The notes under the pieces: generated by a model
The model's input: the letters and a program-made list of their open reading frames with translations, nothing else
Told to the model about the DNA's origin: nothing
Database searches by the model: none
Shown: positions 14,713-23,745 of the stretch, in pieces
Numbering within the stretch: the first letter of the stretch is position 1
Layout: the number at the start of each line of letters is the position of its first letter
Made by a program: the position numbers and the translations under genes
From: Roseivirga sp. UBA6061
GTDB lineage: Bacteria > Bacteroidota > Bacteroidia > Cytophagales > Cyclobacteriaceae
DNA: 64,000 bases
Direction: 5' to 3'
Assembly (NCBI GenBank): GCA_002427745.1
Contig: DIYF01000046.1
Span: 1-64,000 of the forward strand

Positions 14713-15582
14713 ATGAACTTGACCCCCGGCAAGCTTACCATATCTGTTATTCTCTATAAGAATAACCCCTTACACCTGGAGCAGCTTTGTAACAGCCTGT
14801 TAATGTGCTCATTAAACATACAGGTCTATTTTTTCGATAATTCTCCCACGAACGAGCTGGCCAAGTATATAGACAGCAACAAAGGACTTAACTATTACTG
14901 GAGCAAAGACAATTTAGGCTATGGTTTAGGACACAACGAAATTCTGAAGGCAACACTAGAAGAAGGAGATTATCATTTGGCAATGAATGCCGATGTCTTC
15001 TTTGAGGAGGGGACACTTGAAAAAATAGTAACCTTTATGGACCAAAAAGAGGACATTGGCCTCTTGCTGCCCAGAGTACTGAATCCCGATGGCACAGAGC
15101 AACCTCTTTATAAGCTTCTGCCCAAACCCCAGGATCTCTTCATTCGGAGGTTTGTCCCGGGAATATTGAAGAAGCTCTTTGGCAGAAATCTACAGCACTA
15201 CAGCATGTCATTCGCGGATGAGCTCAGCACTTTTGATGCTCCCTACCTCTCAGGCTGCTTTATGTTTATGCGCAAGGCTGCCATCAGACAAACGGGACTT
15301 TTTGATTCCCGCTTCTTTCTTTATTGTGAAGATGTAGACCTGTCGCGCAGAATCAGGCAAAACTGGAGAACCACCTACTTCGCTGACGCGCACATTTACC
15401 ACTACTTTCATAAAGGGTCTTATAAAGAACCCCGGCTACTTTACTACCATGTGGTGTCAGCCATTAAATACTTCAATAAGCACGGCTGGTTTCACGACCC
15501 CGAGCGGGAACAAATTAACCGTGAAACCCTCAAGGCATTCACATCTGATCAAAAAGCTATTTCTTTTTCTGAGGTCAAATGA
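14713..15582 (+). CDS. family 2 glycosyltransferase (rhamnosyltransferase-like)
   Basis: The 289-residue GT2 enzyme shows SVILYKNNPLHLEQLCNSLL at the start, DNSPTNE, DNLGYGLGHNEIL, then MNADVFFEEG as the DxD-like site, followed by LLPRVLNPDGTEQPLYKLLP and FLYCEDVDLSRRI as the acidic acceptor-side motif. This pattern is seen in WbbL-like rhamnosyltransferases of O-antigen and capsule pathways. It opens the 15-kb operon; its stop overlaps the next start (ATGA). The sugar donor cannot be read from sequence. Confidence 0.85.
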   Translation: MNLTPGKLTISVILYKNNPLHLEQLCNSLLMCSLNIQVYFFDNSPTNELAKYIDSNKGLNYYWSKDNLGYGLGHNEILKATLEEGDYHLAMNADVFFEEGTLEKIVTFMDQKEDIGLLLPRVLNPDGTEQPLYKLLPKPQDLFIRRFVPGILKKLFGRNLQHYSMSFADELSTFDAPYLSGCFMFMRKAAIRQTGLFDSRFFLYCEDVDLSRRIRQNWRTTYFADAHIYHYFHKGSYKEPRLLYYHVVSAIKYFNKHGWFHDPEREQINRETLKAFTSDQKAISFSEVK

Positions 15583-16526
15583 AAGAAGGAAACATAACCT
15601 TATCCCAAACCGAACTGGCGGTCATTAAGCTATTGGCTTATTACCATGTTTTCCACCATCCCCTGACAGTCGGAGAAATAACCGAAAGGATACAGATAAA
15701 GGGAGTAGATCGGGGTGAAATAGAAAAAAACCTGAAAGACCTGGTGAGCACAGGTGCTATCTGTGAATACAATGCGTATTATTTTCTGGAAGACCCTCAG
15801 AGCATAGTAAAAAGGCGACAAGACGGAGAAACCCGGGCTAAACAGCTCATGAAAACGGCACATCGTATGTCAAAAGTCATTTATGCATTCCCATTCGTGC
15901 GGGCCGTACTGATATCAGGCTCTCTTTCCAAAGGAAGCGTACCCGAAGATGCAGACATTGATTACTTCATCATCACCAAAAAAAACAGGCTTTGGATAGC
16001 CAGAACATTGCTGGTGCTCTTCAAACGAATCTTTCTGCTGGGTTCCAAAAAATACTTCTGTGTGAACTACTTTGTAGATGAAGATCACCTCGAGATTCCT
16101 GATAAAAATATATTTACGGCCACAGAAGTAACAACCCTGATTCCTCTTCGCGGAAAAGAGTTTTGTCAGAATTTTACTCAAACCAATTCCTGGTACAAGG
16201 ATTTTTACCCCAATATATCACTTCATACCTCCGCGCAGGAGACCAAGAAGTTTTTGAAAGGATTTTCAAGATATATACTGGAACCGCTGTTCTTTCAGGC
16301 GCTGGCAGAAAGACTGGAAAAGTTCTTCATGAAAAAGACCTATGCCCGCTGGATGAGCATGTACGGAGATGGGTATTCTGACAAGGAGTTTGAACTGGCA
16401 TTCAGGACACATAGAGGTACTTCCAAAAACCACGACAAAAACTACCAGAAGAAAGTATTAAGTGCTGTGGAAGCAAATATGGAAAAAGCCATTAACCAAA
16501 TAAAAGTAGAAACTGTCAATGGGTAA
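15579..16526 (+). CDS. nucleotidyltransferase-domain protein
   Basis: The 315-residue protein has an N-terminal winged-helix-like segment (residues 8-75) and then an NTase core: VRAVLISGSLSKGSVPEDADIDYF, with G114-S115 and the metal-binding D126-x-D128. This is the minimal nucleotidyltransferase signature. The rest is helical and basic. Function is unclear: it may transfer a nucleotide to a sugar, lipid or protein in the pathway of this operon. It overlaps its neighbours by 4 and 8 bases, so it belongs to the operon rather than to a stand-alone defence or toxin system. Confidence 0.7.
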   Translation: MKEGNITLSQTELAVIKLLAYYHVFHHPLTVGEITERIQIKGVDRGEIEKNLKDLVSTGAICEYNAYYFLEDPQSIVKRRQDGETRAKQLMKTAHRMSKVIYAFPFVRAVLISGSLSKGSVPEDADIDYFIITKKNRLWIARTLLVLFKRIFLLGSKKYFCVNYFVDEDHLEIPDKNIFTATEVTTLIPLRGKEFCQNFTQTNSWYKDFYPNISLHTSAQETKKFLKGFSRYILEPLFFQALAERLEKFFMKKTYARWMSMYGDGYSDKEFELAFRTHRGTSKNHDKNYQKKVLSAVEANMEKAINQIKVETVNG

Positions 16527-17985
16527 AGTTCTCGTAACCAATACGTATTTCTATCCTTTAGATGCCAAACAATGGCATTTCAAAAAACCCTATCCACCAT
16601 TGGGCACTATCCAGATTTCTTCGCTATTAAGAGAAGAAGGACACGAGATACTTTTTTTCGACAACTGCCTCAATGATGACCCCGGCAAAATCGGTGCAGC
16701 CATTAGGGAGTTTGAGCCGGACTATCTGCTCATATATGATGATGGTTTTAACTATCTGACCAAAATGTGCCTTACCATCATGCGGGATGCAGCCTATACC
16801 ATGGCCGGACTGGCACAGGAAGCAGGTGCTAAGGTGATCATAAGCAGTTCTGATTCCAGCGACCGGTACGATCAATATCTGCAGCATGGTATCGACTTTG
16901 TCATAATGGGCGAGGGAGATGCCACAGTTAAAGAGCTAATAAAGAGTCTGGATGCTGGTTCTGGTGCTGAAGAAATTTCCGGACTGTCCTATTTTGACAC
17001 AGGTAATGAACTTGTAAAGACCCCAAAAAGGTCTGTTCTGCAAAAGCTCGATGAACTACCTCTGGCTGCCTGGGAATTGGTAGATATTGAAGCCTACCGA
17101 AAAATATGGCTGTCAAACCATGGGTACTTCAGCATTAATATCGCTACTACCCGTGGCTGCCCCTATAAGTGCAACTGGTGCGCCAAACCTATTTATGGCA
17201 ATCGCTATAATTCAAGAACTCCCGAACATGTCATCAAAGAAATAGAGCTTCTCACTAAGCAATATGGTGTGAATCATTTTTGGATGTGTGACGACATTTT
17301 CGGGCTTACACCGAAGTGGGTTCAGCAGTTCAACGCTCTTGTGAAAGAACACAAGCTGGACTTTCAGTATATGATCCAGTCTCGGGTAGACCTGCTGCTA
17401 AAAGAGGACACCATAGAAGCCCTGGCTGAATCGGGTCTGGAAACGATCTGGCTGGGTGCTGAGTCCGGTTCTCAGCATATACTGGATGCGATGGATAAGG
17501 GCATCACCGTAGAGCAAATTCACGAAGCTGTTCCCAAACTACAGGAAAGAGGTGTCAGCGTAGCCCTGTTCCTTCAATTCGGTTACCTGGGAGAAACGCT
17601 GGAAGATATTCATAAAACCATTGATATGGTACTGGACATCATGCCTGAAGAAATAGGCATCTCTGTGTCCTACCCTCTGCCGGGCACCAAGTTTTACGAG
17701 AAAGTAAAAGATGACCTTCAGGCGAAAGCCAATTGGGTAGATTCTGATGACCTGGACCTGATGTTTGAAAACACCTACTCGCCTGCCTTTTATAAGAAAC
17801 TGCATAGGTATGTTCATAACCGCCATAAACTCAAAAGAGGACTTCAGGCGCTCAGAAAGGGAGTTAGCTCTCCGACCACGCTCAACAAAAAGACAGTACG
17901 ACAAATACTGACCACGGGATATCACCTGCCTATGTCTATCGTTAACGGATCTCAGATTAAAAAACTGGCCAAAGCCAAAGCATGA
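16519..17985 (+). CDS. B12-binding-type radical SAM enzyme 1
   Basis: The 488-residue protein has the two-part layout of cobalamin-binding radical SAM enzymes. Residues 1-150 form a Rossmann-like B12 domain (KPYPPLGTIQISSLLREEGHEILFFD, FVIMGEGDATVKEL), without the DxHxxG motif, as usual in this class. Residues 200-430 form the radical SAM barrel with TRGCPYKCNWC (C214, C218, C221). A C-terminal tail resembles those of BchE-like enzymes. Members methylate unreactive carbons or rearrange or cyclise substrates. It sits between a nucleotidyltransferase and a methyltransferase with 8- and 4-base overlaps. The substrate is unknown; a lipid or sugar precursor is likely from context. Confidence 0.85.
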   Translation: MGKVLVTNTYFYPLDAKQWHFKKPYPPLGTIQISSLLREEGHEILFFDNCLNDDPGKIGAAIREFEPDYLLIYDDGFNYLTKMCLTIMRDAAYTMAGLAQEAGAKVIISSSDSSDRYDQYLQHGIDFVIMGEGDATVKELIKSLDAGSGAEEISGLSYFDTGNELVKTPKRSVLQKLDELPLAAWELVDIEAYRKIWLSNHGYFSINIATTRGCPYKCNWCAKPIYGNRYNSRTPEHVIKEIELLTKQYGVNHFWMCDDIFGLTPKWVQQFNALVKEHKLDFQYMIQSRVDLLLKEDTIEALAESGLETIWLGAESGSQHILDAMDKGITVEQIHEAVPKLQERGVSVALFLQFGYLGETLEDIHKTIDMVLDIMPEEIGISVSYPLPGTKFYEKVKDDLQAKANWVDSDDLDLMFENTYSPAFYKKLHRYVHNRHKLKRGLQALRKGVSSPTTLNKKTVRQILTTGYHLPMSIVNGSQIKKLAKAKA

Positions 17986-18776
17986 CTGAATTCTTCGATA
18001 TAGCATCAAAAACCTACGACCAGGACTTTACTGAAACCTACACCGGCAGGCTACAAAGAAACCTGGTGTGGAAGTACCTGGACGAGTGCACAGGCAAGAA
18101 AGGACCGCTGCATATTCTGGAGCTTAACTGTGGTACCGGAGAAGATGCTGTTCATCTCGCCAGGTCCGGGCATGTCATCACGGCCACCGACATCTCAGAG
18201 GAAATGCTGGAAAGGGCCAGAGAAAAAGCCACGCAAAAGGGCATTAGTCATAAAATTCACCTGGACCGGCTGGATATTAAACAGCTAGGTGATACTACGC
18301 TAGACCATAAGTTCGACCTGGTCTTTTCTAATTTCGGAGGCCTCAATTGTATTGGTCAGCAGGAACTCGAACAGTTTAAAAAAGATGTCCGGACACTGTT
18401 AAAGCCCAATGGTACCCTGATCATGGTGGTCATGCCCGAGTTATGCATTTGGGAGAGCCTGTATTTTCTGCTTAAACTCAGACTTAGCCAGGTTTTTAGA
18501 AGAAAGAAAACCTCTGTACTGGCAGATGTTTCGGGAGTTAAAGTAGAAACCTGGTACTACTCCCCTAAAAGGCTCAGTAGAATCTTCAGGCCGGAGTTTT
18601 CCAAAGTGAGAGTAAAGCCCATTGGTTTTTTTGCGCCTCCCTCTTACATGGAAACCTTTATAAAAAGACACCCTTCTCTATTGAAAGTCATTTCCTTTAT
18701 GGAGCAACGCTTTTCACGGTTCAGTTGGCAGAGTCATCTGGCCGATCATTATTATATAGAGCTGCAGACCCGATGA
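17982..18776 (+). CDS. class I SAM-dependent methyltransferase
   Basis: The protein has 264 residues. Motif I is ILELNCGTGEDAVHLA (about 45-60), the acidic loop ATDISEEMLERAREKA follows, then FDLVFSNFGGLNCI as motif post-II. This is a standard class I fold, close to UbiE/BioC-like small-molecule methyltransferases. The start overlaps the previous stop and its own stop overlaps the next start, both as ATGA, between two B12-type radical SAM genes, so it probably acts on the same pathway intermediate. The last 80 residues are basic and helical and may give substrate specificity or membrane contact. Confidence 0.85.
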   Translation: MTEFFDIASKTYDQDFTETYTGRLQRNLVWKYLDECTGKKGPLHILELNCGTGEDAVHLARSGHVITATDISEEMLERAREKATQKGISHKIHLDRLDIKQLGDTTLDHKFDLVFSNFGGLNCIGQQELEQFKKDVRTLLKPNGTLIMVVMPELCIWESLYFLLKLRLSQVFRRKKTSVLADVSGVKVETWYYSPKRLSRIFRPEFSKVRVKPIGFFAPPSYMETFIKRHPSLLKVISFMEQRFSRFSWQSHLADHYYIELQTR

Positions 18777-20164
18777 ATGTACTCCTGACACATGGCTACT
18801 TCATCGCAGAGGATAAGAAAGAGCAGCAGATTATGAGGCCCTATCCTCCACTGGGGCTACTATATATTTCTGCCTTCCTGAATCAGCAAAATATGAGTAA
18901 TAAGGTGTTTGACAGCACCTTTTCAGATAAGGCGCAGCTTTTCGCACAACTAGAAGCTGAACAACCAGAGGTACTGGCTATATATGCCAACCTTATGACC
19001 AAGCTCAATGTGCTGGAGATCGCCAAAACCTGTAAGAAGATTTCTCCGAAAACGGCAGTGATCATGGGCGGCCCTGATGTGACCTACAACACAGAAAACT
19101 ATCTGAAAAACGGTGCTGACTATCTGGTTATCGGTGAAGGCGAAAACACCATGATGGAGCTGGTGCAACACCTGGAAAACCACCCTGAAAAAGAGCCCTC
19201 TGATATTTCAGGGCTGGCATACCTTGACACAGCAGGCAAAGTGGTGCAAACCGCTGCTCGTACCAAAGTGAGGGACATTAATGAATTACCCATTCCCAAC
19301 AGGGACGCGATTCCTATCCACAAATACCTCGATGCCTGGAAAGAACATCACGGTCAGAATGCTCTTAGCGTAAGTACCCAGCGAGGCTGCCCCTATACCT
19401 GTAAGTGGTGCAGCACGGCAGTGTATGGCCAAAGCTACAGAAGAAGAGCCCCTGAAAAAGTAGTGGCAGAACTTAAGGAGCTTCGCGAAAAGTACAATCC
19501 GGATACCATTTGGTTTGTAGACGATGTTTTTACCGTAAGTCATAAGTGGCTCAGGCAGTTCTGCGAAGAGTTGGAGAAACAAGAAGTTAGGATTCCTTTC
19601 GAATGTATAAGCCGAGCCGACCGCATGAATGAAGAAGTCATCGCACTGCTGAAAAAAGCCGGCTGCTTCAGAGTATGGATCGGGGCAGAAAGCGGCTCTC
19701 AAAAAATCATTGATGCGATGGACCGCAGAGTCTCTGTAGATCAGGTACGAAATATGATCATAGCTACCCGCAAGCAGGGCATTGAAGCCGGTACTTTCAT
19801 TATGTTGGGGTATCCGGGAGAAACAGAGGAGGATGTCGAGGAAACCATTAATCATCTTAAAATCTCTAACCCCGATCACTTCACTATCACCGTAGCTTAC
19901 CCGATCAAAGGCACCTCACTCTATGACGAAATTGAAGCAAAGAAGACTACCGAGCCTGAATGGCACCTGAGCACTGACAGAGATATAGACTTTGAGAGAA
20001 CCTATAGCCGCAAATACTATGATTACGCTGTAAGAAAGGTAATCAGCGAAGTAAACTACCATAAGAGCAGACTCAACGGGGGCCTCACACTTTCAGGACT
20101 TAAGCTCAAGGGTAAATCGCTGGCTGCTGGTTTAGCGATGAAACTGATCAAAACCTATGGTTAA
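18773..20164 (+). CDS. B12-binding-type radical SAM enzyme 2
   Basis: The protein has 463 residues from the ATG at 18773, chosen because it overlaps the methyltransferase stop (ATGA) and gives MNVLLTHGYF as in related B12 domains; the longer frame from 18725 runs inside the upstream gene. It has MRPYPPLGLLYIS and LVIGEGENTMMEL in the B12-type domain, and STQRGCPYTCKWC (C206, C210, C213) in the radical SAM core. FIMLGYPGETEEDVEETI and TITVAYPIKGTSLYDEI are typical of the B12 radical SAM family. It resembles the gene at 16519 along its whole length and may have arisen by duplication. Confidence 0.85.
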   Translation: MNVLLTHGYFIAEDKKEQQIMRPYPPLGLLYISAFLNQQNMSNKVFDSTFSDKAQLFAQLEAEQPEVLAIYANLMTKLNVLEIAKTCKKISPKTAVIMGGPDVTYNTENYLKNGADYLVIGEGENTMMELVQHLENHPEKEPSDISGLAYLDTAGKVVQTAARTKVRDINELPIPNRDAIPIHKYLDAWKEHHGQNALSVSTQRGCPYTCKWCSTAVYGQSYRRRAPEKVVAELKELREKYNPDTIWFVDDVFTVSHKWLRQFCEELEKQEVRIPFECISRADRMNEEVIALLKKAGCFRVWIGAESGSQKIIDAMDRRVSVDQVRNMIIATRKQGIEAGTFIMLGYPGETEEDVEETINHLKISNPDHFTITVAYPIKGTSLYDEIEAKKTTEPEWHLSTDRDIDFERTYSRKYYDYAVRKVISEVNYHKSRLNGGLTLSGLKLKGKSLAAGLAMKLIKTYG

Positions 20165-21342
20165 TGGAAGGGGCATTGAAAAAACAGCATAGAACAACAT
20201 TCAGAAGCAGGTTATTTAATCTCAGCTTTCTTTTGGTAAGTACATTGCTGTCATTGTTATTAGCTGAATTTGTCCTGAGGCAAATAGCACCACACGCGAT
20301 CTACAAATCGCTGGTTCCCCTGGAAAGGACGGTAGTACCCAACGAATACTATCCCTTTTACTCAGGCATTGACAGCCTCTGCTACCAATCAGTAAATGCA
20401 TGGGGATACAGATCAGCCTCACAATTTAACACAGACCGCTACGGTATTCTGGCTATCGGAGGAAGTACTACTTACTGTGCCGGCCTGTCAGACCAAGAAG
20501 CATGGCCCTGGTTGCTTGAAATACACCTGAACCAGAATGCTAAGACGCCCTTTACTGTTGGTAATGTGGGAGTTCCGGCTTTCGATTCTTATCAGAATTT
20601 ACTCCAGCTTGAATTCATTACACCACAATTCGAAAATATAAAAATGGCCATCATGCTGATGGGCAACAATGACTTTCTGCGGACTTTGTACCAGGGCAAC
20701 GACTACATACCCATGGGTGAAAAGCCATTGATCCTGAACCGAACATTTGTTCGACTTCCCGGAAATGCAGGAAGAAATCCGATTGAGCGCACAGAACTGG
20801 GTATGCACCTGCGGGATGTTAAGAATCACTTCAAAACAAGACTGAAAACAGATATTTCAGTAAAAGAACACCATGAAAGGGTGAGGTTGTATATGGCATC
20901 CGAACCAACGGAGGCAGTGCCTGATTTAGACATCGGACTTCGGGCATACAAAGCCAACCTGAGAAGAATAGCGCAAATCGCCAGAACGCAAAATATTACA
21001 CTTGTCTGGCTGACACAACCGACTCTCTGGCACAAAGGCATGTCCAAGGCAGAAAAAAGATCGGTTACCTTCGCTACGCCAATAAAAAACGGCAAATCAT
21101 ACGCCAATGGTCGCGTGGCAGCAGGCATGCTCTCGTTCAACCAGCGCCTGATCGACATTGCCGAAGAAGAAGGGGTGATACTCATAGACCTGGTCGCAAA
21201 GTTGCCTAAAGATCAAAGTATGCTGTTTGATAATTGTCACTATACCAAAGCAGGTGCCAGGCAAGTAGCAAAAATCATATACAACGAACTTGAAGGCTTC
21301 CTGACGACACTCAATGAGCTTGATACACCATTAAGTGAATGA
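20164..21342 (+). CDS. membrane-anchored SGNH/GDSL hydrolase-like protein, copy 1 of 3
   Basis: The 392-residue protein has one N-terminal membrane helix (residues 19-37) and an extracytoplasmic SGNH-type domain: ILAIGGSTTYCAG (Ser101), TVGNVGVPAFDSYQ, ML-MGNND with the Asn, and LFDNCHYTKAG near the C-terminus with the DxxH pair. The GGST block replaces the usual GDS, as in ALGX- and AlgJ-like acetylation proteins and membrane lipases. It would add or remove an acyl group on an exported glycan or lipid. The ATG overlaps the previous stop by one base (TAATG), and its end overlaps copy 2 by 8 bases. Confidence 0.75.
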   Translation: MEGALKKQHRTTFRSRLFNLSFLLVSTLLSLLLAEFVLRQIAPHAIYKSLVPLERTVVPNEYYPFYSGIDSLCYQSVNAWGYRSASQFNTDRYGILAIGGSTTYCAGLSDQEAWPWLLEIHLNQNAKTPFTVGNVGVPAFDSYQNLLQLEFITPQFENIKMAIMLMGNNDFLRTLYQGNDYIPMGEKPLILNRTFVRLPGNAGRNPIERTELGMHLRDVKNHFKTRLKTDISVKEHHERVRLYMASEPTEAVPDLDIGLRAYKANLRRIAQIARTQNITLVWLTQPTLWHKGMSKAEKRSVTFATPIKNGKSYANGRVAAGMLSFNQRLIDIAEEEGVILIDLVAKLPKDQSMLFDNCHYTKAGARQVAKIIYNELEGFLTTLNELDTPLSE

Positions 21343-22564
21343 TTTGTCCGGTCAACAGAAGCAAAACAACTTGAGAGACAAGAAGACCATAAAACCCGGT
21401 AAGAACCGCTTCAGAAACCTGAGGATCAATGCAGGACTGTTTATAATCAGCACCCTGTTTTGCCTGTTTCTGCTGGAAATGGGCCTCCGCCTGGTTGCTC
21501 CTCATGTGCTATACAGTTCTTTGGTACCCAACATGGATGCGGAAAGAAATCAGAACATAGCTACCTTCTTTCCCGGCCTCGATAGTGTGAGTCACTTCTC
21601 AGTCAATGAGTTCGGTTACCGCTCCCCCACTTATTTTGATCAGGATCGGTTTGGTATTCTGGCTATCGGGGGAAGCACTACCCAATGCATCAACCTTTCA
21701 GATGACGAAAGCTGGCCCTGGATTTTGGAGGAGAAACTGAACGCCTCCGTCAACGTAAGGGAATTTACCGTGGGCAATATCGGAGCTGCTGCTTTCAACT
21801 CAGGAAATCATTACCACCAACTTAAATGCATTGCACCACAGTTCGAGAACATCCATATGGCACTTATGCTGGTGGGTATCAATGACTATATGCGGCTTCT
21901 CAGGCTCGGTGAAGCCTATTACCCTACTTCGGCCGATGAGCACCTGTACAATCGTTCATTTGTGAGACTCCCACGGTCAGGAAAACCACACTGGTATCAG
22001 CGCAATGAACTGTACATGCACATAAGAGATACCTATAACGGGTTGCGTTCAAACACGGAAGCCTTTGACAAAGAGAAGCTCCATTCTCTGTTTGCGGAAT
22101 ACGAATCTGCTCTGAAATCCGATGAACTGCCGGATATGGACATAGCCCTGGACGATTATGAAAACAACCTGCGTAAGATGGTCCAGTTGGCCCGGGAAAG
22201 AAATATCATACTGGTTCTCATCAGTCAGCCAAGCCTGTGGCACAAAGACATGGGTGCCTTTGAAGAAAAAATCGCTTCCATCGGTGCACCTGTTTTCAAT
22301 AACAAGGCTTACTCTCCATCAGCCCTCAGTCAGGGTATGGATATATTTAATGAAAAACTCAGGCTGATAGCTACTGAAGAGGACATCCCTTTCATTGATC
22401 TGGCCTCAAAGCTTCCAAAGGACACTACCGTTTTTTATGACTGGTGCCACTACAATAAAAGAGGCAGTCATATGGTGGCAGAGCTTATCTATCAGGACCT
22501 GAAACCTACACTCGAGTCTGTTCAGTCTTTAGCCCAACTCATGTCAAAACAAGGAATGCGATGA
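21335..22564 (+). CDS. membrane-anchored SGNH/GDSL hydrolase-like protein, copy 2 of 3
   Basis: The 409-residue protein has a cytoplasmic basic N-terminus, a membrane helix at about 28-48, then the same blocks as copy 1: GILAIGGSTTQCI, NIGAAAFNSGNHYHQL, MLVGINDYMR and TTVFYDWCHYNKRG. Copies 2 and 3 share SVNEFGYRSPTYFDQDR-type and LYNRSFVRLPR-type segments and are closer to each other than to copy 1. It overlaps both neighbours (8 and 4 bases), so the three are tightly coupled. A role in O-acylation or deacylation of the operon product is inferred. Confidence 0.75.
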   Translation: MNDLSGQQKQNNLRDKKTIKPGKNRFRNLRINAGLFIISTLFCLFLLEMGLRLVAPHVLYSSLVPNMDAERNQNIATFFPGLDSVSHFSVNEFGYRSPTYFDQDRFGILAIGGSTTQCINLSDDESWPWILEEKLNASVNVREFTVGNIGAAAFNSGNHYHQLKCIAPQFENIHMALMLVGINDYMRLLRLGEAYYPTSADEHLYNRSFVRLPRSGKPHWYQRNELYMHIRDTYNGLRSNTEAFDKEKLHSLFAEYESALKSDELPDMDIALDDYENNLRKMVQLARERNIILVLISQPSLWHKDMGAFEEKIASIGAPVFNNKAYSPSALSQGMDIFNEKLRLIATEEDIPFIDLASKLPKDTTVFYDWCHYNKRGSHMVAELIYQDLKPTLESVQSLAQLMSKQGMR

Positions 22565-23745
22565 CTGTAAGAGAAAAGGGCATATCGAAAACAAGAGACA
22601 GATTGGTCAATCTGTCAGTCATGCTTGTCAGCACCATCATTTGTCTGATTCTGCTGGAAATCGTCCTCAGGTGGATAGCACCACATCAGCTCTACAGTTC
22701 GCAGGTACCCTCCGTATCAATAGAAAAGAAGCAGGATGTGGCCGGTTTCTTTCCTGGTATTGATTCCGTCATCCGGTTTTCAGTAAATGAAAAGGGCTAT
22801 CGCAGCCCCTCATACTTTGATCAGGACAGATACGGAATACTTGCTATAGGAGGAAGCACAACCTATTGTATCGGGCTTTCTGATGAGGACACCTGGCCCT
22901 GGCGACTCGAAGGTCTGTTAAATAAATCCGGTTTCAATGAAAAATTCACGGTGGGTAATGTAGGTGTTCCTGCTTTCAATGCCGGAAGTCACTGGCATCA
23001 GCTCAATCAGCTTGAACCTCAGTTTGAGAATATCAAAATGGTTCTTATGCTGGTAGGGGTGAATGATTTTGCCAGGGTGCTCTTTTTAAATGATAAGTAC
23101 TTTCCTACGTCAGAAGATACGCACCTTTACAACCGAACTTTCGTCAGACTGCCTCGAGAAGGCAAGTCCAAATGGTATCAACGCACAGAGTTGTTTATGC
23201 ACCTGCGCGATGTTCGTCATGCCTACCAGTCTACCAGAAGCCAGCGATACACTCCCGAGCGCCTTGAGAACCTACTGTCAGATTATCTGGCAGCTCAAAA
23301 AAAGGATTCACTGCCTGCAGAGCACATGGCCAAAGCACTGGTTGACTATGAAAACAATCTGAGAAACATTGCAAAACTGGCCCGGGAACGGAAGGTTCAA
23401 ATGGTATGGATGACGCAACCTACGCTCTGGTACAAAGGTATGGGTGAATTTGAAGAGGGCATTTCCAGTATGGGAGCTCCTGTTATTGATGGTATCGCTT
23501 ATTCTCCCGGTGCACTGGCCCATGGTATGGAGCTTTTCAATGATAAGCTTACAGAAGTAGCCCAAAATGAAGGGGTCTATGTGATTGACCTCGCCCGGAT
23601 ACTTCCCAAAGACACCACCGTGTTTTACGACTGGTGTCATTACAACAAAAGCGGAGCTGTGAAAGTAGCCGAGGTTGTCCATCGCGAGCTGGAAACACTT
23701 ATATCCGGAAACCAGGCCCTATTGAAGAACAAAACAGATGATTGA
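22561..23745 (+). CDS. membrane-anchored SGNH/GDSL hydrolase-like protein, copy 3 of 3
   Basis: The 394-residue protein has a membrane helix at about residues 20-38 and SGNH blocks GILAIGGSTTYCIG, TVGNVGVPAFNAGSHWHQL, MLVGVNDFARVL and TTVFYDWCHYNKSG. Catalytic Ser, Asn, Asp and His positions are all kept, so the copies are not obviously degenerate. The ATG overlaps the stop of copy 2 (ATGA) and the end overlaps the GT9 gene by 8 bases. Three complete copies in one operon suggest that three positions, or three acyl donors or acceptors, are served. Confidence 0.75.
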   Translation: MTVREKGISKTRDRLVNLSVMLVSTIICLILLEIVLRWIAPHQLYSSQVPSVSIEKKQDVAGFFPGIDSVIRFSVNEKGYRSPSYFDQDRYGILAIGGSTTYCIGLSDEDTWPWRLEGLLNKSGFNEKFTVGNVGVPAFNAGSHWHQLNQLEPQFENIKMVLMLVGVNDFARVLFLNDKYFPTSEDTHLYNRTFVRLPREGKSKWYQRTELFMHLRDVRHAYQSTRSQRYTPERLENLLSDYLAAQKKDSLPAEHMAKALVDYENNLRNIAKLARERKVQMVWMTQPTLWYKGMGEFEEGISSMGAPVIDGIAYSPGALAHGMELFNDKLTEVAQNEGVYVIDLARILPKDTTVFYDWCHYNKSGAVKVAEVVHRELETLISGNQALLKNKTDD

